A stretch of DNA of 64,000 nt from positions 3,608,001 through 3,672,000 of the forward strand of contig JBAMJR010000170.1 of the NCBI GenBank assembly GCA_038501785.1. The letters run 5' to 3'. Below, one piece after another: positions 36,080 through 48,074 of this stretch; positions within the stretch are counted from its first letter, which is position 1, and every line of letters begins with the position of its first letter. The notes beneath the pieces are model-generated. The model saw only the letters and a program-made list of their open reading frames with translations. It made no database searches and was not told the origin of the DNA. A program made the translations under genes and the position numbers. The DNA is from Myoxocephalus aenaeus. Its lineage: Eukaryota; Chordata; Actinopteri; Perciformes; Cottidae.

Positions 36080-37545
36080 ATGTTCCACTTGATCGAGTTT
36101 GTTACCAATAAAATGGTAGCAGTGGTGCCACAAATCTGGTGTGTGAATGGTCGCTGCTTTTGGCCACCTTACACGAAGGACAGCAGAGTGGAAAAGTCTG
36201 TCCAAAAAGCAGAACAACATGGACCTGACTGGAAAGCATTTGACGTCAGGATAATTAAATCATTGGGTATGCTAATTATCTTAATAATCTTATTCTAATA
36301 ACAATTGGCAGTTTTAAATGGAGAGCAAAAATAATTAACCCTGTCATGTTATGTACGGGGGGAAAACATTTTAATCACATTGTTCAGTTTATAAATCTGT
36401 ACTTTCTTTTTCATCCTGCAGAAACCTACTTGGACGCAAGACAAATGATGAAACAATATATGTCTTGCAACACCTCTGATGTAAAATCAGAAGAGGAAGA
36501 GGCAATTCCTCCCAAAAGAAAGCATATGCCAATGTGAGTATATACATAGATGTTTTTCATTATTTTCTTTATAACTTTGTTACCTTTATTTAAAAATGAG
36601 TGTCTCATTCGGTGTTATAGTATGACAAATTAGTATTTTTCTCATCCCCTTTATAGCCATCACTTTGGGGACTCTGACGACAGTGAGGAGGAAAGTCCTC
36701 CCCAAAGAAAAGCCAGACGTCCAACCAGCACAGCTGTCCGTCCGACTATTGCCCCTCCGACTGTTGCCCCTCCGACTATTGCCCCTCCTCCGCCTCTTCC
36801 ACATATTCCATCATTGCCACAATGTGGACCAGCAGGAGAGCAAACCCCTTCAACAAGCCAGGGCTACAGACCAACTTGGCGAGGGGGATGTGGATCAGAC
36901 ACCGCCTGCTGTGGTGAGCAATAACTCAAACGGTTATGTGATTCAAATTGAACCTTTTAATAATTTCACTTCTTTAAATGTTAATTGTATACCACATACA
37001 TTACATGCGATACACCTGCCATATTGAAAACAAGCTAATATTACTATTAGTATTGCAGTAATGGAATTGGAAAAACTTGTTTCCATATTTTAAGTGAAAT
37101 CTGTCTTAATCAGTTGTCCAATGATTTTTTTTTTTTTTAAACCTTTGTTCTAATGTTTTTGAACAGCTGCTCAAGTTCAGATGATGAGCATGATGGAGAA
37201 CATAAAGCAGCAGCTTCAGCAGTTGAATGAAAAAATTGACAATATCACCAGTCTCCTCCACGTAACTGGCCAAGAAGCCGAAGTGACTGGAGACCCAGTT
37301 AAGTTTCCATTAACCTCAGTGGAGGAAGTGGAATCTTCAGCTGAAGAAGAGTGTGGTGAGTTTTTTGTTTTATTAAGCATCTCAAGCAAATCTGATAAAC
37401 TCTTGATTGAAACAATAGTATGTAATTAACACTAGATAATACCCTGTTTTACATTCTGTAAAGTATCAGACATCAAAAGTACTTTTCTGATCCATTTTAG
37501 ATTTCCTCCCTGGCAACCATTGGCGGGCATGATGTAAAGCGGGTA
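36080..37545 (+). pseudogene. DUF4806-type transposon accessory gene, 3' truncated
   Basis: Exons with consistent phases: 36080-36266, 36422-36533, 36657-36913 and 37167-37355. The protein starts MFHLIEFVTNKMVAVVPQIW and continues FWPPYTKDSRVEK and PDWKAFDVRIIKS. It then has an acidic/basic linker with a short PT(I/V)APP tandem repeat, a coiled-coil-like QMMSMMENIKQQLQQLNEKI, and, in a further exon at about 37500-37545, LATIGGHDVKRVT, the core of DUF4806. After that the homology stops within unrelated sequence. Such proteins accompany DNA transposons in fish and invertebrates; their role is unknown to me. Confidence 0.65.
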
Positions 37546-37977
37546 ACCGTACCTTCCCCGGTCGGAGAAAACCAAACTCATAGGGTTTATTTTAAATTGT
37601 ATCATACGTGCGTAGCTAACCTTAGCTAACGTAGTCATGCATCAGGTGCATGTAACGTTAGCTCACTGGGGGCTAACGTTACATGCAGGCAGAACGTGGG
37701 GCTTCATGTCAACACAGCAGCCTCCATGTCGTTCTTTAAAAAAAGAGACTCCACGACATTAACAACATGAAAACAAAGAGAAGTGCTGCTACATTTAAAA
37801 TAATGTTGACGAACAGAGCAATATAATGTCAACTTACCTCTGTGTCCTCCTCACGTAACCTCCTGTTAGTGTGTGTGTGTGTGCCAAGAGCCCAGTCGAG
37901 CCCACCAATAGAAACTCCTCGCTCATTCAGCAGCGTATGCCCCGCCCACTACGTCCAAAACTCAACTCGTAACTTTT

Positions 37978-38135
37978 GTGATTGAGCGCACAGGTTTGTT
38001 TTTTTGAGCGCACAGGTTTTTTTTTTGAGCGAGCAGGTTTGTTTTTTTGAGCGCACAGGTTATCTTTTTGAGCGAGCAGGTTTTTTTTTTGAGCGCGCAG
38101 GTTTTTTTTTAGCGCATGTTTTTATTTTGAGAGTG
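37978..38135. repeat. Minisatellite of about 25 bp, motif GAGCGCACAGGTTTTTTTTT
   Basis: Seven or so imperfect copies, alternating GAGCGCACAGG, GAGCGAGCAGG and GAGCGCGCAGG with poly-T spacers. Confidence 0.9.
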
Positions 38136-38260
38136 TAGGTTTTTATTTTGTGAGCAAATATTTTTCAATTGTAGACATTTTTTTTTGCTTGCGGAATAAA
38201 GACACAAATCTAACTTCATAGGAAACGGGGATGCAATTTACAGACTTGGGATGCACCCCT

Positions 38261-38627
38261 TGTCTCTCCTTTCAGACTCCTCCCCCCTCGTATGTCGCCC
38301 TCCTGTGTGATTGCAAGCCTCGCCCTCATTGTTTCCACCTGTGCCTCGTTCCCCTGTGTATTTAGTCTGTGTCAACTCCCTGCTCTGTGCCAGGTTGTCG
38401 CTTATGTACTATGAGTTTACCAGCATTTGCCGCCATGTGCCTTGCGTGTGTTTTGACCCGTTTTTGTCCCCCAGTGAGTTTTTGCCTGCTGATCTGAATA
38501 CCTCTGCCTGCCTGGACTGATTCCCCGTGTACCGAACCCTGCTGAAAGTAAACCTTGTTTTTAACCAAACTACCTTGCCTTGAGTCTGTTTTTAGCACTG
38601 CTCACCGTGGTTCCCAGTTCCCTAACA
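38261..38627 (+). mobile_element. LTR-like segment, possible solo LTR of a fish gypsy element
   Basis: Starts TGTCTCTCC and ends CCCTAACA (TG...CA). It contains the phrase TCCACCTGTGCCTCGTTCCC and CTGTGTATTTAGTCTGTGTC, which I associate with LTRs of teleost Ty3/gypsy elements. No flanking target duplication was found, so the ends are provisional. Confidence 0.45.
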
Positions 38628-39146
38628 GACTTTTTATAATAGAGACGAAACATGAAAAGAAGAAGTCTGGTTTTGCATAATGTATCATCACAAAGGATTT
38701 TGTGACGTTCCATAATTTTTTTCAGATTTGCACTAGCACAGTGCTTCTAATTAATTCTAATTGTTGTAACTGCTAAGAATAAAAAAGTGTCATAATGCAA
38801 ACAAGACCACAGCAGTCAGCCATTAAAAGAACGCTTCATCCTAAGGGAAGTATGAAGGTGTTTAGTCTGATCCATGGCAGTCCATTCATAATTGTTGAGA
38901 CAATTCTCTCAATGCAAAAGACAGGGGTTCACCAAAATTATTAAGATGGATCATCTGGGATCTGTTCATTGAATAAGTGAAGACTAGAGTGCCCATTGCC
39001 ATGGGGGAAATATATGACAAGACATTATGGAATTGGACAGTTTTAGTGTTGGTAAATATTACATACTATGTACATAATGTTATCCATCTGACAGAACTGT
39101 GCTGGTAATCCGGATGTGACTCCTCCTTTGGCTTTGAGCTTCATTT

Positions 39147-39194
39147 AACCTTTTATACACCATAGGCCCATATATGGGAATTTTTAATTTATTG

Positions 39195-39242
<48 letters not shown>

Positions 39243-40060
39243 CACAATAAAATATATTAATGTTGCACATCAAATTAAACACCAAAGCCTTTGCTACAAT
39301 AATCAGTAAGCCATTTCACAAACAACTCAAACAGAAAGAAAGATGATCATAAAAGTATAAAAAGTATTGTTGTTACACTTTGTTTTTTTACTATGTTTTT
39401 ACAGTTTGATAAAAAATAAATTTGTTCATTCAGTTTTTGTGTGCTTGTTTTATTTTAATGGGAAATATATAGGTTGTTTTATGAATAAAAAAACATCATA
39501 ATTCATGAAGAAAAATCATAAAAAATGCTGTATTTGAATGTATTGATCACCATAAGTAATATACAAGTGAAATATATGGTTTGGTACATGATGAAATTCA
39601 AATGGCACAGATGGTGCCCAAATGTGCCCAAATGTGCCCAAATGCTCATTTGAGTCCTCACCTGAATTTTCTCTGTACTAAACCCTCTCTAACTTTGTTC
39701 TGCTTCACTTTTTCATACTTTGTCATACTTTGCAGAGATAATGTTCACATATTGTGTTATGATTTGGGAGAAGTTTAAACCTTACGAATGCCTCATTTTA
39801 AAGAAATAATCATCCTGAAAGTGCTTTTTTTTCTAGGCGGACCTGAAAACTTTAAATGTTTGCTGTGTGTCATCTTCATTTACTCTTAACCAGTAACATA
39901 TAGACTGATATGTACACATCTGAACCAAATCTCACATTATACTTGTTTATTATAACACCAAAAGTATTCAAATAGCCCTAGTGGTTGCAGAGATACACCC
40001 TTTTTAGTTTGGGTATGCAATTTTCGAGCAGAAGCCTAAAATAGCTTGGTGCTCTTGTTC
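39147..40060. other. Insertion inside exon 7 of the inverted apple pseudogene
   Basis: About 914 bp with no counterpart in the intact genes, containing a TA microsatellite and an 11-bp triplicate (TGTGCCCAAA, near 39610-39645). No coding sequence, inverted ends or target duplication were recognised, so its nature is open. Confidence 0.6.
39197..39239. repeat. (TA)n microsatellite
   Basis: About 21 TA units within the insertion in the inverted pseudogene. Confidence 0.97.
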
Positions 40061-41094
40061 TTCAGGTGACAATTGAAGTTGCTGCTACTGCTGCAAAAAA
40101 GAAGACCGAAAATTAAACCTTGAGAGTTGAGAATAGATCTGACTGAAAGGGACAATTAAATATTTAACCACATCTTGACAGTTAAGATACTGTCAGGTAA
40201 GTTGCTGGAACAATGAACAGGCTAATAAAAGCACTTTCTAATTACTTATTGTATTGTTTTGTTGGAGAAAACTGTTTGACTACCTGACAAAAGTGAAGAA
40301 GGTGCAGTATGAATGAGCAGAGCACAGAGCCTGACAGTGTTCAGGAGAGGCAGCAGGAACAATCATGAAGCCATTTCCTGGGATGTCAGTGCTTGGAAAA
40401 AGCTTACCCTGACACACTGAACAAAACATGGGTAACACATTAATAAAGTATGCACAACAATCTGCAAATTATTTTCCAAATGCTTTTGCTCTGACTGTTT
40501 GGTTACCTGCTTTAGATGCTTCAGTGTTGTGCTGGTTGGGAGAATCCAGATACTACATCAATAGGAATTATTGGTACTGCCCAGCTGAATTTAAGGTGGC
40601 ACTTACGTACCTAAAACCGAACAATAAATTGCATAGTAAGGGAATTGGAGAGCCTATAACGGCACCCTGCTGGTGCCAAAGCAAAGCCTCCCTCTTACTG
40701 TTTGAATTACACTGTGTGTAACAACTTGGGAGAGGATAAAAAAAAAAAATACTTCAACAGCAGTGAAACATTGTGTGATCCAGTTTTACCTGAACCTCTC
40801 ATCTCTGAAGACCGCATTGACAAAAGTAAAGAACTGACAGGTAGGGTCCTGTGTGCAGACTCTCTGACAGTCCTCATAGTCGGCTGTGAACAAGGTTCGC
40901 CCCTGGGAAGTCTATGTTATGGTAAAGCTGAGGCAGACAAGGCTCTGGCAGACAGAGAGAGTAAAGGAGAGTGGGGTCATGGATCAATAATCAACAGTGT
41001 GGAAGGTTAGAAATGTAATAGGTTACAGATTACTAGTTACCCTGTTGATGGATTACTGTTTCTAACCGTGTTTTAAACTAGGCAATAAAGATAT

Positions 41095-41173
41095 GGTTCA
41101 TCCATCAATTTTAAAGGCAGCCCCATACGGACTTTGACCGTATGCGGCTGCCTTTAAAATTGATGGATGAACC
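41095..41173. repeat. Palindrome at the head-to-head junction of two apple-gene copies
   Basis: Arms 41095-41130 and 41138-41173, 36 bp each with one mismatch, around the 7-bp centre ACTTTGA. The right arm (GGCTGCCTTTAAAATTGATG...) is the normal 5' flank of the gene, since the same sequence precedes exon 1 at 52817 and 53882. The left arm is its inverted copy. Confidence 0.95.
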
Positions 41174-41197
41174 GTTGTTTTCAAGAATCCTCAGAAG

Positions 41198-42183
41198 ATG
41201 GAAACACTTTGGATTTTGGGGGTTCTGCTGTCTATCTGCAGCCTCTCCTTTAGTCAAGGTAATGCATTATGTGTTGCATTTTCACCACTTATAGGATGTA
41301 TTGGATATTTGTGTATTTGCACATGTAAAATTGTGTGTTATTTTCCATTCATTTAGAATGTGATCAACAGCTTCTGGAGAATGTAGATTTCCCTAGAACA
41401 GACATCAAATTCGTCTTTTCTCCTGATGCCAATCACTGTCAGCTGCTTTGCACCCAGTATCCTGCATGTCTCTACTTCACCTTTATTCGTGCGGACTGGA
41501 CCAAGGGCAATGGGTACAAAACAAGCAGTTCAACCATAAATTGAAATGAGTAATACTTATATATTTTCCATAAAACAGGATGGTGAAAATACATTTTAGA
41601 CTCAGAAAATGTGATAGCTGGACCATGAAAACAAACTCCATCCTACTGTAACAAGAAATGATTTGTTTTTCATTTTTAATTTAGAGCCATACACTACCAG
41701 AAGTATAAAAACAAGCAGTTTATCTAATCTCTTTTGCAACCATACATTATCTTTACAAATGGCTGTATTTGCTTAATATTTAATTTGTTTTCGCTGCAAC
41801 TATGATGCACTTTCCTCTTGTGTTTTTTTTCCTTCCTATTTTTAAAAGGTTTTAAAGGGCCAGTGTGTAGGACAATGTATTGGCAGTGCATAATCCCCTG
41901 CAACTAAGAATCAGTGTTTCCGTTACCTTATAATGATTTGTTTATACCTACGTAGAGAGCTATACCTCTTCAAGGAGTATGCCATATTGCACCTCCATCT
42001 TTCTACAGTACCGTAGTCCATAAGAATAATCTAAAGCTCTACATAGGGTCTTTCTCGTGTTTATGTTACTAAAGGCCATTGCCGTTCTCCGACATGCTTT
42101 CAAGTGAATTGTGAGCTGAGGGGTTTACAGTTGATGCCACAAGATCACCAATAAATCCTTCACACTGATGATGTCAAAGACTC

Positions 42184-42229
<46 letters not shown>

Positions 42230-44804
42230 ACTCACACTCACACACCTCTCTGCAGGCACTTCTATTGCTACCTCAAGACCAGTCCCTCTGGACAGCCCAA
42301 TGTGCGGACTCCACTACTGGGTGTCACTTCTGGATTTTCTCTCAAACCCTGTGGCGCAGATCCACGTAGGCTCACAAAACTTGTGTAACTAACAAGTAAC
42401 AGCGTTGCGTAGTTCAATTACAAAATAAAACATAAATTGTAATCAGTTACAGTTACTGAGAAAAAAGCAAACAAAAAGTAAATGATTAAATTATACTTAC
42501 TAATCAAAATGTTGGTGATTCCAAAAGGGTTGCATCCGAATACATTCTTTTTAATAAAACATTTTATGTATAGAATATAACATTCATGCTGTTGCTCTGT
42601 TCGAATCTTATTTCAAGTTATATTGAATAACTTTTAATTACACTTTGACAGTAATCAGAGATGAGTACTGTTGTGATGTTTACACTGCCTGGTTTGAGTT
42701 TATGTTATTAGCACTTTAAAAATTAAAACTTTATTGCCTAGTTTAACATAAGTGTTAGAAACAGTAATCAAATTAACAGGGTAACTAGTAATCTGTAACC
42801 TATTACATTTCTAACTAACCTTCCATACACTGTTGATTATTGATCCATGACCCCACTCTCCTTTACTCTCTCTGTCTGCCAGAGCCTTGTCTGCCTCAGC
42901 TTTACCATAACATAGACTTCCCAGGGGCAGACTACCAAACCTTGTTCACAGCCGACTATGAGGAGTGTCAGAGAGTTTGCACACAGGACCCTGCCTGTCA
43001 GTTCTTTACTTTTATCAATGCAGTCTTCAGAGATGAGAAGTACAGGTAAAACTGGATCACGCAATGTTTCACTGCTGTTGAAGTCAAATTGTCACTTTAT
43101 CCTCTCCCACTAGTTGTTACACACAGTTGGTGTAATTCAAACAATGAGAGGGATGCTTTGTTCTGGCACCACCAGGGTGCCAACATAGGCTCTCCAATTT
43201 CCTAACTATGCAATTTCTTGTTTGTTTTAGGTACCTGTGCAACCTTAAATTCAGCTGGGTAATTCCTATTGTTGAAAGAAAAGTTGATGCAGTATCTGGA
43301 TTCTCCCAACCAGCACAAATAACTCAAGGATCTAAACCAGGTACACAAACAGTCAGAACAAAAGCATTTGGAATGGACAGATTCTTGTGCATGCTTTATT
43401 AATGTGTTACCCATGTTTTGTTCAGCGTGTCAGGGTAAGCTTTTTCCAAACACTGACATCCCAGGAAATGACATTGTGGTTCATCCTGCTGCCTCTCCTG
43501 AACACTGTCAGGCTCTGTGCTCTGCTTATTCATCCTGCACCTTCTTCACTTTTGTCAGGTAGTTAAACAGTTTTCTCCAATAAAACAATACAATAAGTAA
43601 TTAGAAAGTGCTTTTATTAGCCTGTTCATTGTTCCAGAAACTTACCTGACAGTTTCCTTACTGTCCCGATGTGGTTACATACTAAATTCTCATTTTCAGT
43701 CAGATCTGTTCTCGAATTAGAAAATATAGACATTCTTTTATTCAAGGTTTAATTTTCATTCTTATTTTTTTTTTCAGCAACAACTTCAACTGTCAGCTGA
43801 AGAATAACAACAATGAAATGGTGCTCAAAGCCAAAGAAGGAGTCACATCTGGATTACCAGCACGGTTCTGTCAGCTGGATAACAGTATGTATTATTTACT
43901 AACACTAAAACTATCATAGAGGACACACTTTCAGTCGACCATCACAGACCACAGACCATCTGAACTATATGGATTGACTAATTCAATAATTTATTGTTGT
44001 TAAGATGTTCTTCAGACATTGATGGCTCCCAGATGATCCATCCTAATAATCTTGTCTTTTGAGTTGAGGGAATTGTCTCAACAATTATGAATGGGCTGCC
44101 ATGGATCTGACTAAACACCTTCTACTTCCCCCGGGATGAAGCATTCTTTTCATGGCTGCCTTATAGCAGCATGCTGTGGTCTTGTTTGCATTATGAAGCG
44201 TTTTATTCTTAGCAGTTAGAACAATTACAATTGAAGCACTGTGCTAGAAGTCCAAATATGAAAACTTTTATGGGAATGTCAGAAAAACCTTTGTGATGTT
44301 CCTCTCTGTTACCAGGCTGGGTCCAGGTCACTTTTGATGGAGTAGCTTTCCCAGGTAATGACATTCGCTATGAGCTGATGGACGATGCAGAGACATGTCA
44401 GAAGACCTGTAATGATGATCTTAACTGCCAGTTCTTCACCTATGTCAAGACATTTTTCTTCAACATTGAGTACAGGTATATGCAAACCTGCATTAACACA
44501 AATACTTTCCTTTTTTTGTTTGTTATAAAATGTATCCAACAATTCAGGCAATACCCATAACACATTTAACTTGATCAGCATTCAGACACCATTGCAGCCC
44601 CCCCTTATACATTATGACAGCTGTATTCATGGCGCATATTTGAAGATGCTGTCATTGATCTTGTCTTTTAGGCGCCGCTGCTATCTCAAGCGTTCCATCA
44701 CCATGCCTGCTCCTCCTAAAGTTATCAAACTGGCCAATGTTGTATCAGGCTTCCAACTGAGAAACTGCGTGCATAGTGCTCCAAACACAGATCTTGTTGC
44801 TTAG
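41198..44804 (+). CDS. Four-apple-domain secreted protein, kalliklectin-like, gene A
   Basis: Nine exons with consistent phases: 41198-41258, 41357-41513, 42256-42365, 42883-43045, 43231-43340, 43426-43558, 43778-43884, 44316-44475 and 44672-44804 (TAG), giving 377 residues. A signal peptide (METLWILGVLLSICSLSFSQ) is followed by four apple (PAN) domains, each coded by two exons as in plasma kallikrein and factor XI. No serine-protease domain follows; the gene stops after NCVHSAPNTDLVA with a poly(A) signal (AATAAA) near 44894. This is the make-up of fish kalliklectins, mucus lectins built from kallikrein-type apple domains; sugar binding here is inferred. Domains 1 and 3 have six cysteines. 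Domain 2 lacks the last and domain 4 the first. Confidence 0.88.
42187..42222 (+). repeat. (CT)n tract before exon 3 of apple gene A
   Basis: About 18 CT units, 34 bp upstream of the exon 3 acceptor, part of a long pyrimidine tract. Gene B has a CA repeat at the same place. Confidence 0.95.
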
Positions 44805-45276
44805 TTCTTTAATATGGACACTTGGTCTGTTGGTTGGTCCTAACATCATTTGATTGCTGTTTAAGCTGCAGATGATTCTTTTTGTGTGTAAACAATAAAA
44901 ACCAATACAACAGGAAGAACATCAGTCTGCTTTATTCATTTGAAAGTCAGAATTCATACGTCTTCGAGGGAGTGAGGGTAATGATGTCGGAGAGCAAGCA
45001 GGCAGGTCAACAGGGAGCGGAGGCAGCTGGCAGGTAGAGATTTCCAAAAACTAGGGGAAAAGGGAATAAAGTGAGCAGGAACAGAGTTAAATAGCTAACG
45101 AGTTAGATCATGGCCTGAATGCGTAACTACCACTGTGGCGAAGTGATGAATGGCAGGAAGACCAGGGTTGATATACTGCAGCGCATCCTGATAGCAGATT
45201 GGCTTGCCGACAGACAGACAGGGTAAAAAAAAACAGCAGACAAAAGGACAGGGAAACACAGGGAAACTACTGGGCC
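44805..45276. other. 3' flank of apple gene A
   Basis: Contains the 3' untranslated region with a poly(A) signal near 44894. Downstream, TTTATTCATTTGAAAGTCAG at about 44935 is shared with the start of the duplicated units at 28009 and 32967. No gene seen. Confidence 0.6.
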
Positions 45277-45284
45277 GTCTAGAT

Positions 45285-45623
45285 CAGTGTTTTTCAACCT
45301 TCTTTGAGCCACGGCACATTTTCTACAATTAAAGAATCCCGCGGCGCACCAACAACCAAAAAAGTTACAAAATGTCACATTGTAGCATAATACAGCATAT
45401 ATGGTAGGTAATTATTGCGCTACCTACTAGCATGGAAGAGTATTTCATTACTAAGCCAGCCACGATATTGCAGGCTCAGATGCTCAACAATGGAAAATTA
45501 TTTGCGGCAACTAAATAATATTTTTTGCGACCGATCAAGTGAAATTGGACATTTTCCCACGGCACATCTGACGATTTCTCACGGCACACTGGTGTGCCAT
45601 GGCATGGTGGTTGAAAAACATTG
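45285..45623. mobile_element. hAT-type MITE with perfect 8-bp target duplication
   Basis: Ends CAGTGTTTTTCAACC and GGTTGAAAAACATTG are inverted repeats, flanked by GTCTAGAT on both sides (45277-45284 and 45624-45631). 339 bp, no transposase. Internal repeats of CACGGCACA. An 8-bp duplication and CAG-type ends define hAT elements. Confidence 0.92.
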
Positions 45624-45631
45624 GTCTAGAT

Positions 45632-46194
45632 GATAATAGGTGTGGGAATCACCAGAGGTCCCACGATTCGATTTTATCACGATACTGCGATATATTGAGT
45701 GCTGCGATATATTGAGTATTGCGATTTATTCCCTTTTTTCCACCGCAAATTGTCCCCAAAGGAAAACTTTGTCAACATATTGTAAAGAAGATACCGTTTT
45801 CAGTCTGTTCATCTCACTTCAATCATTTTTATTGCAGCAAAATGTGATTGTCAAGCAGACAAACTGACCAACACTGTCATAAATGTTGCACCTGACAAAC
45901 TGAAATGTTTGCATTGCAGGCTATATAGTCGTGTCATTATTACAGTCCACATAGTCGCGTCATTCGAGCTGGACGCGCCGGAGATGGGGCGGGGCTTATC
46001 TCCTTGCAGAACGTCAATTTAGGTGAGCAATGTTAATACAAATACATCTGTGTGTTTCTACACCAACACAATCTACCACAGATGCAGAAGTTTCATAAAG
46101 ATTAAAAAAACATCTGTTCCAAAGGGCATTACAGTATTTACCAGTATTTACTTCATAAGTGGTAGAAGGACAAGGTGAATATTATTTTAATCAC
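45632..46194. other. Repeat-like non-coding DNA
   Basis: Contains a run of CGATATATTGAGT-type short repeats (about 45685-45730), resembling fish interspersed repeats whose family I cannot name, then AT-rich sequence up to the second Rex1 copy. No gene. Confidence 0.4.
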
Positions 46195-47688
46195 CTCCAC
46201 TCTCTGCCTCACCTCTCCCATCCAACCCCCTACCGGCACTGAGGATCTGCGAAGGGGATGTGAGTCGGCTCTTTCAGAGACAGAAGATCAGGAAGGCTCC
46301 GGGCCCAGACGCTGTGTCCCCCTCCTGCCTGAAAGTCTGTGCTGACCAGCTGGCCCCCATCTTCACGGAGATCTTCAACCGATCACTGGAGCTATGTGAA
46401 GTCCCTTCCTGCTTCAAGCGCTCCTTGATCATCCCGGTCCCCAAGAAATCCTCCATCACAGGATTAAATGACTACAGACCCGTCGCCCTAACGTCTGTGG
46501 TCATGAAGTCCTTTGAGAGGCTGGTGTTGACCCATCTGAAGGACATCACAGGGCCCCTGCTGGACCCCCTGCAGTTTGCCTACCGTGCAAACAGGTCGGT
46601 GGATGATGCAGTAAATATGGGACTGCACCATATTCTGCAACACCTCGACTCCCCGGGGAGATATGCAAGGGTTCTGTTTGTGGACTTCAGCTCTGCATTC
46701 AACACGATCATCCCGGAGGTTCTTCAACCCAAACTCTCCCAGCTCACCGTGCCAGCCCCCACCTGCCGGTGGATCACAAACTTCCTGACAGACAGGACGC
46801 AGCAGGTGAGGCTGGGAAAAATCATCTCCAGCACCCGGACTATAAGCACTGGCGCCCCCCAGGGATGTGTGCTCTCTCCACTGCTCTTCTCCCTCTACAC
46901 CAATGACTGCACCTCAGGGGACCCATCTGTTAAACTCCTGAAGTTCGCAGACGACACAACGGTCATCGGCCTCATCAGCGACGGGGAGGAGTCTGCGTAC
47001 AGACGGGAGGTCGAACAGCTGGTTCTCTGGTGTGGTCAGAACCACCTGGAGCTGAACAAGGCCAAAACTGTAGAGATGACAGTAGACTTCAGGAGGAGCC
47101 CCCCCAACACTACCCCCCCTCACAATACACAACAGCACTGTTTCTGCGGTGGAGACCTTCAAGTTTCTGGGATCCACAATCTCCCGGGACCTGAAGTGGA
47201 CTGCCAACATCAACACCATCCGGAAAAAGGCCCAGCAGAGGCTGTACTTCCTGCGCCAGCTCAGGAAGTTCAACCTGCCTCAGGAGCTGCTGATCCTGTT
47301 CTACACCGCCATCATCCAGTCTGTCCTCTGCTCCTCCATCACTGTGTGGTTTGGATCGGCCACCAAACAGGACAGAGTCAGACTCCAACGGATCGTCAGG
47401 TCTGCAGAGAGAACCATTGGTTCCAGCCTGCCCTCCATCCTGGACTTGCACACCGCCAGAGTCAGGAAGCGGGCTGTAAAGATCACCACAGACCCCTCAC
47501 ACCCTGGACACAAGCTGTTCCAACTCCTCCCCTCTGGAAGGCGCTACAGAGCACTGTACGCCAAAACCACCAGACACAGAAACAGCTTCTTCCCACTGGC
47601 CGTCACTCAAATGAACAGTTAAACAGACTCTTCATCTGCACTATCTACACTTTTTTGTTGTTTACTACTGTCTTTAATGTCCTTTTTA
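46195..47688 (+). mobile_element. Second Rex1 LINE copy, truncated at both ends
   Basis: Very similar to the copy at 28779, but it starts later (equivalent of 29298) and stops at CCTTTTTA, before the 3' tail. The reverse transcriptase (FADDTTVIG) is open from 46260 to about 47100. The C-terminal part resumes in another frame at 47149 (METFKFLGS) and ends at 47622, so the frame is broken in the same C-rich stretch as in the first copy. Lack of the LINE 3' end means it was cut by a later event, as a hAT-type sequence begins directly after it. Confidence 0.92.
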
Positions 47689-48074
47689 CGCCCTCACAGC
47701 GCACATTTCAGCACTGTGAGCAATTCGCGACCACGCGACCGGGGGGGCGATTCAGCTGTGAGTTTTCTCATCAAGTACAGAGAGACACGCATATTGAGAA
47801 ACGGGCGCTGTAAACATCTTAACGCTGATTGGCCAAGACACGTCACATCAAAGATGTTCTATTACGAAGATGACAATAACTCGGCCAAAAATCTGATTTT
47901 TTTGTCAAGAAAACGGGACGCTGATTGGCCAAGACTCGACACGTCACATCAAAGATCTTCTATTGCAAAGATGGCTCACTCCAAACAAAAAATCGTTTGT
48001 GCGGTCTGAAAAATGTGCGCGATCTGAAAAATCTATTGCGCAGCCACTTTGACTGGCCCGTGACATTTGCAAAA

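Larger units (their letters stand above)
38670..41130 (-). pseudogene. Inverted, broken copy of the apple-domain (kalliklectin-like) gene
   Basis: Read on the - strand, the segment follows the intact gene from the intron before exon 4 to the intron after exon 7. Exon 4 lies near 40800-40965, exon 5 near 40515-40610, exon 6 at 40284-40417, and exon 7 in two parts (40061-40096 and 39079-39146). Exons 1-3 and 8-9 are missing. Exon 4 has lost 8 bp (near 40893), which shifts the frame. Exon 7 is split by about 0.9 kb of foreign DNA. The copy meets the intact gene head-to-head at the palindrome centred on 41134. Exon 5 has the GTACC-AT insertion seen in the gene at 53939, so its closest relative may be that gene and not its neighbour. 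Confidence 0.92.

Noticed and set aside
37978..38135. Possible CRISPR-like array of regular repeats
   Set aside because: The spacers are only poly-T of varying length and the host is a vertebrate; this is a minisatellite.
42837..43064. - strand frame opposite apple exon 4 (also 55351-55599)
   Set aside because: Complement of a well-supported exon. The same frame reappears at 40702 only because that segment is the inverted pseudogene.
44805..47700. A serine-protease domain after the fourth apple domain, which would make gene A a kallikrein or factor XI
   Set aside because: The last exon ends in a stop with a poly(A) signal about 90 bp on. No His-Asp-Ser motifs (TAAHC, GDSGGP) were seen after either gene.
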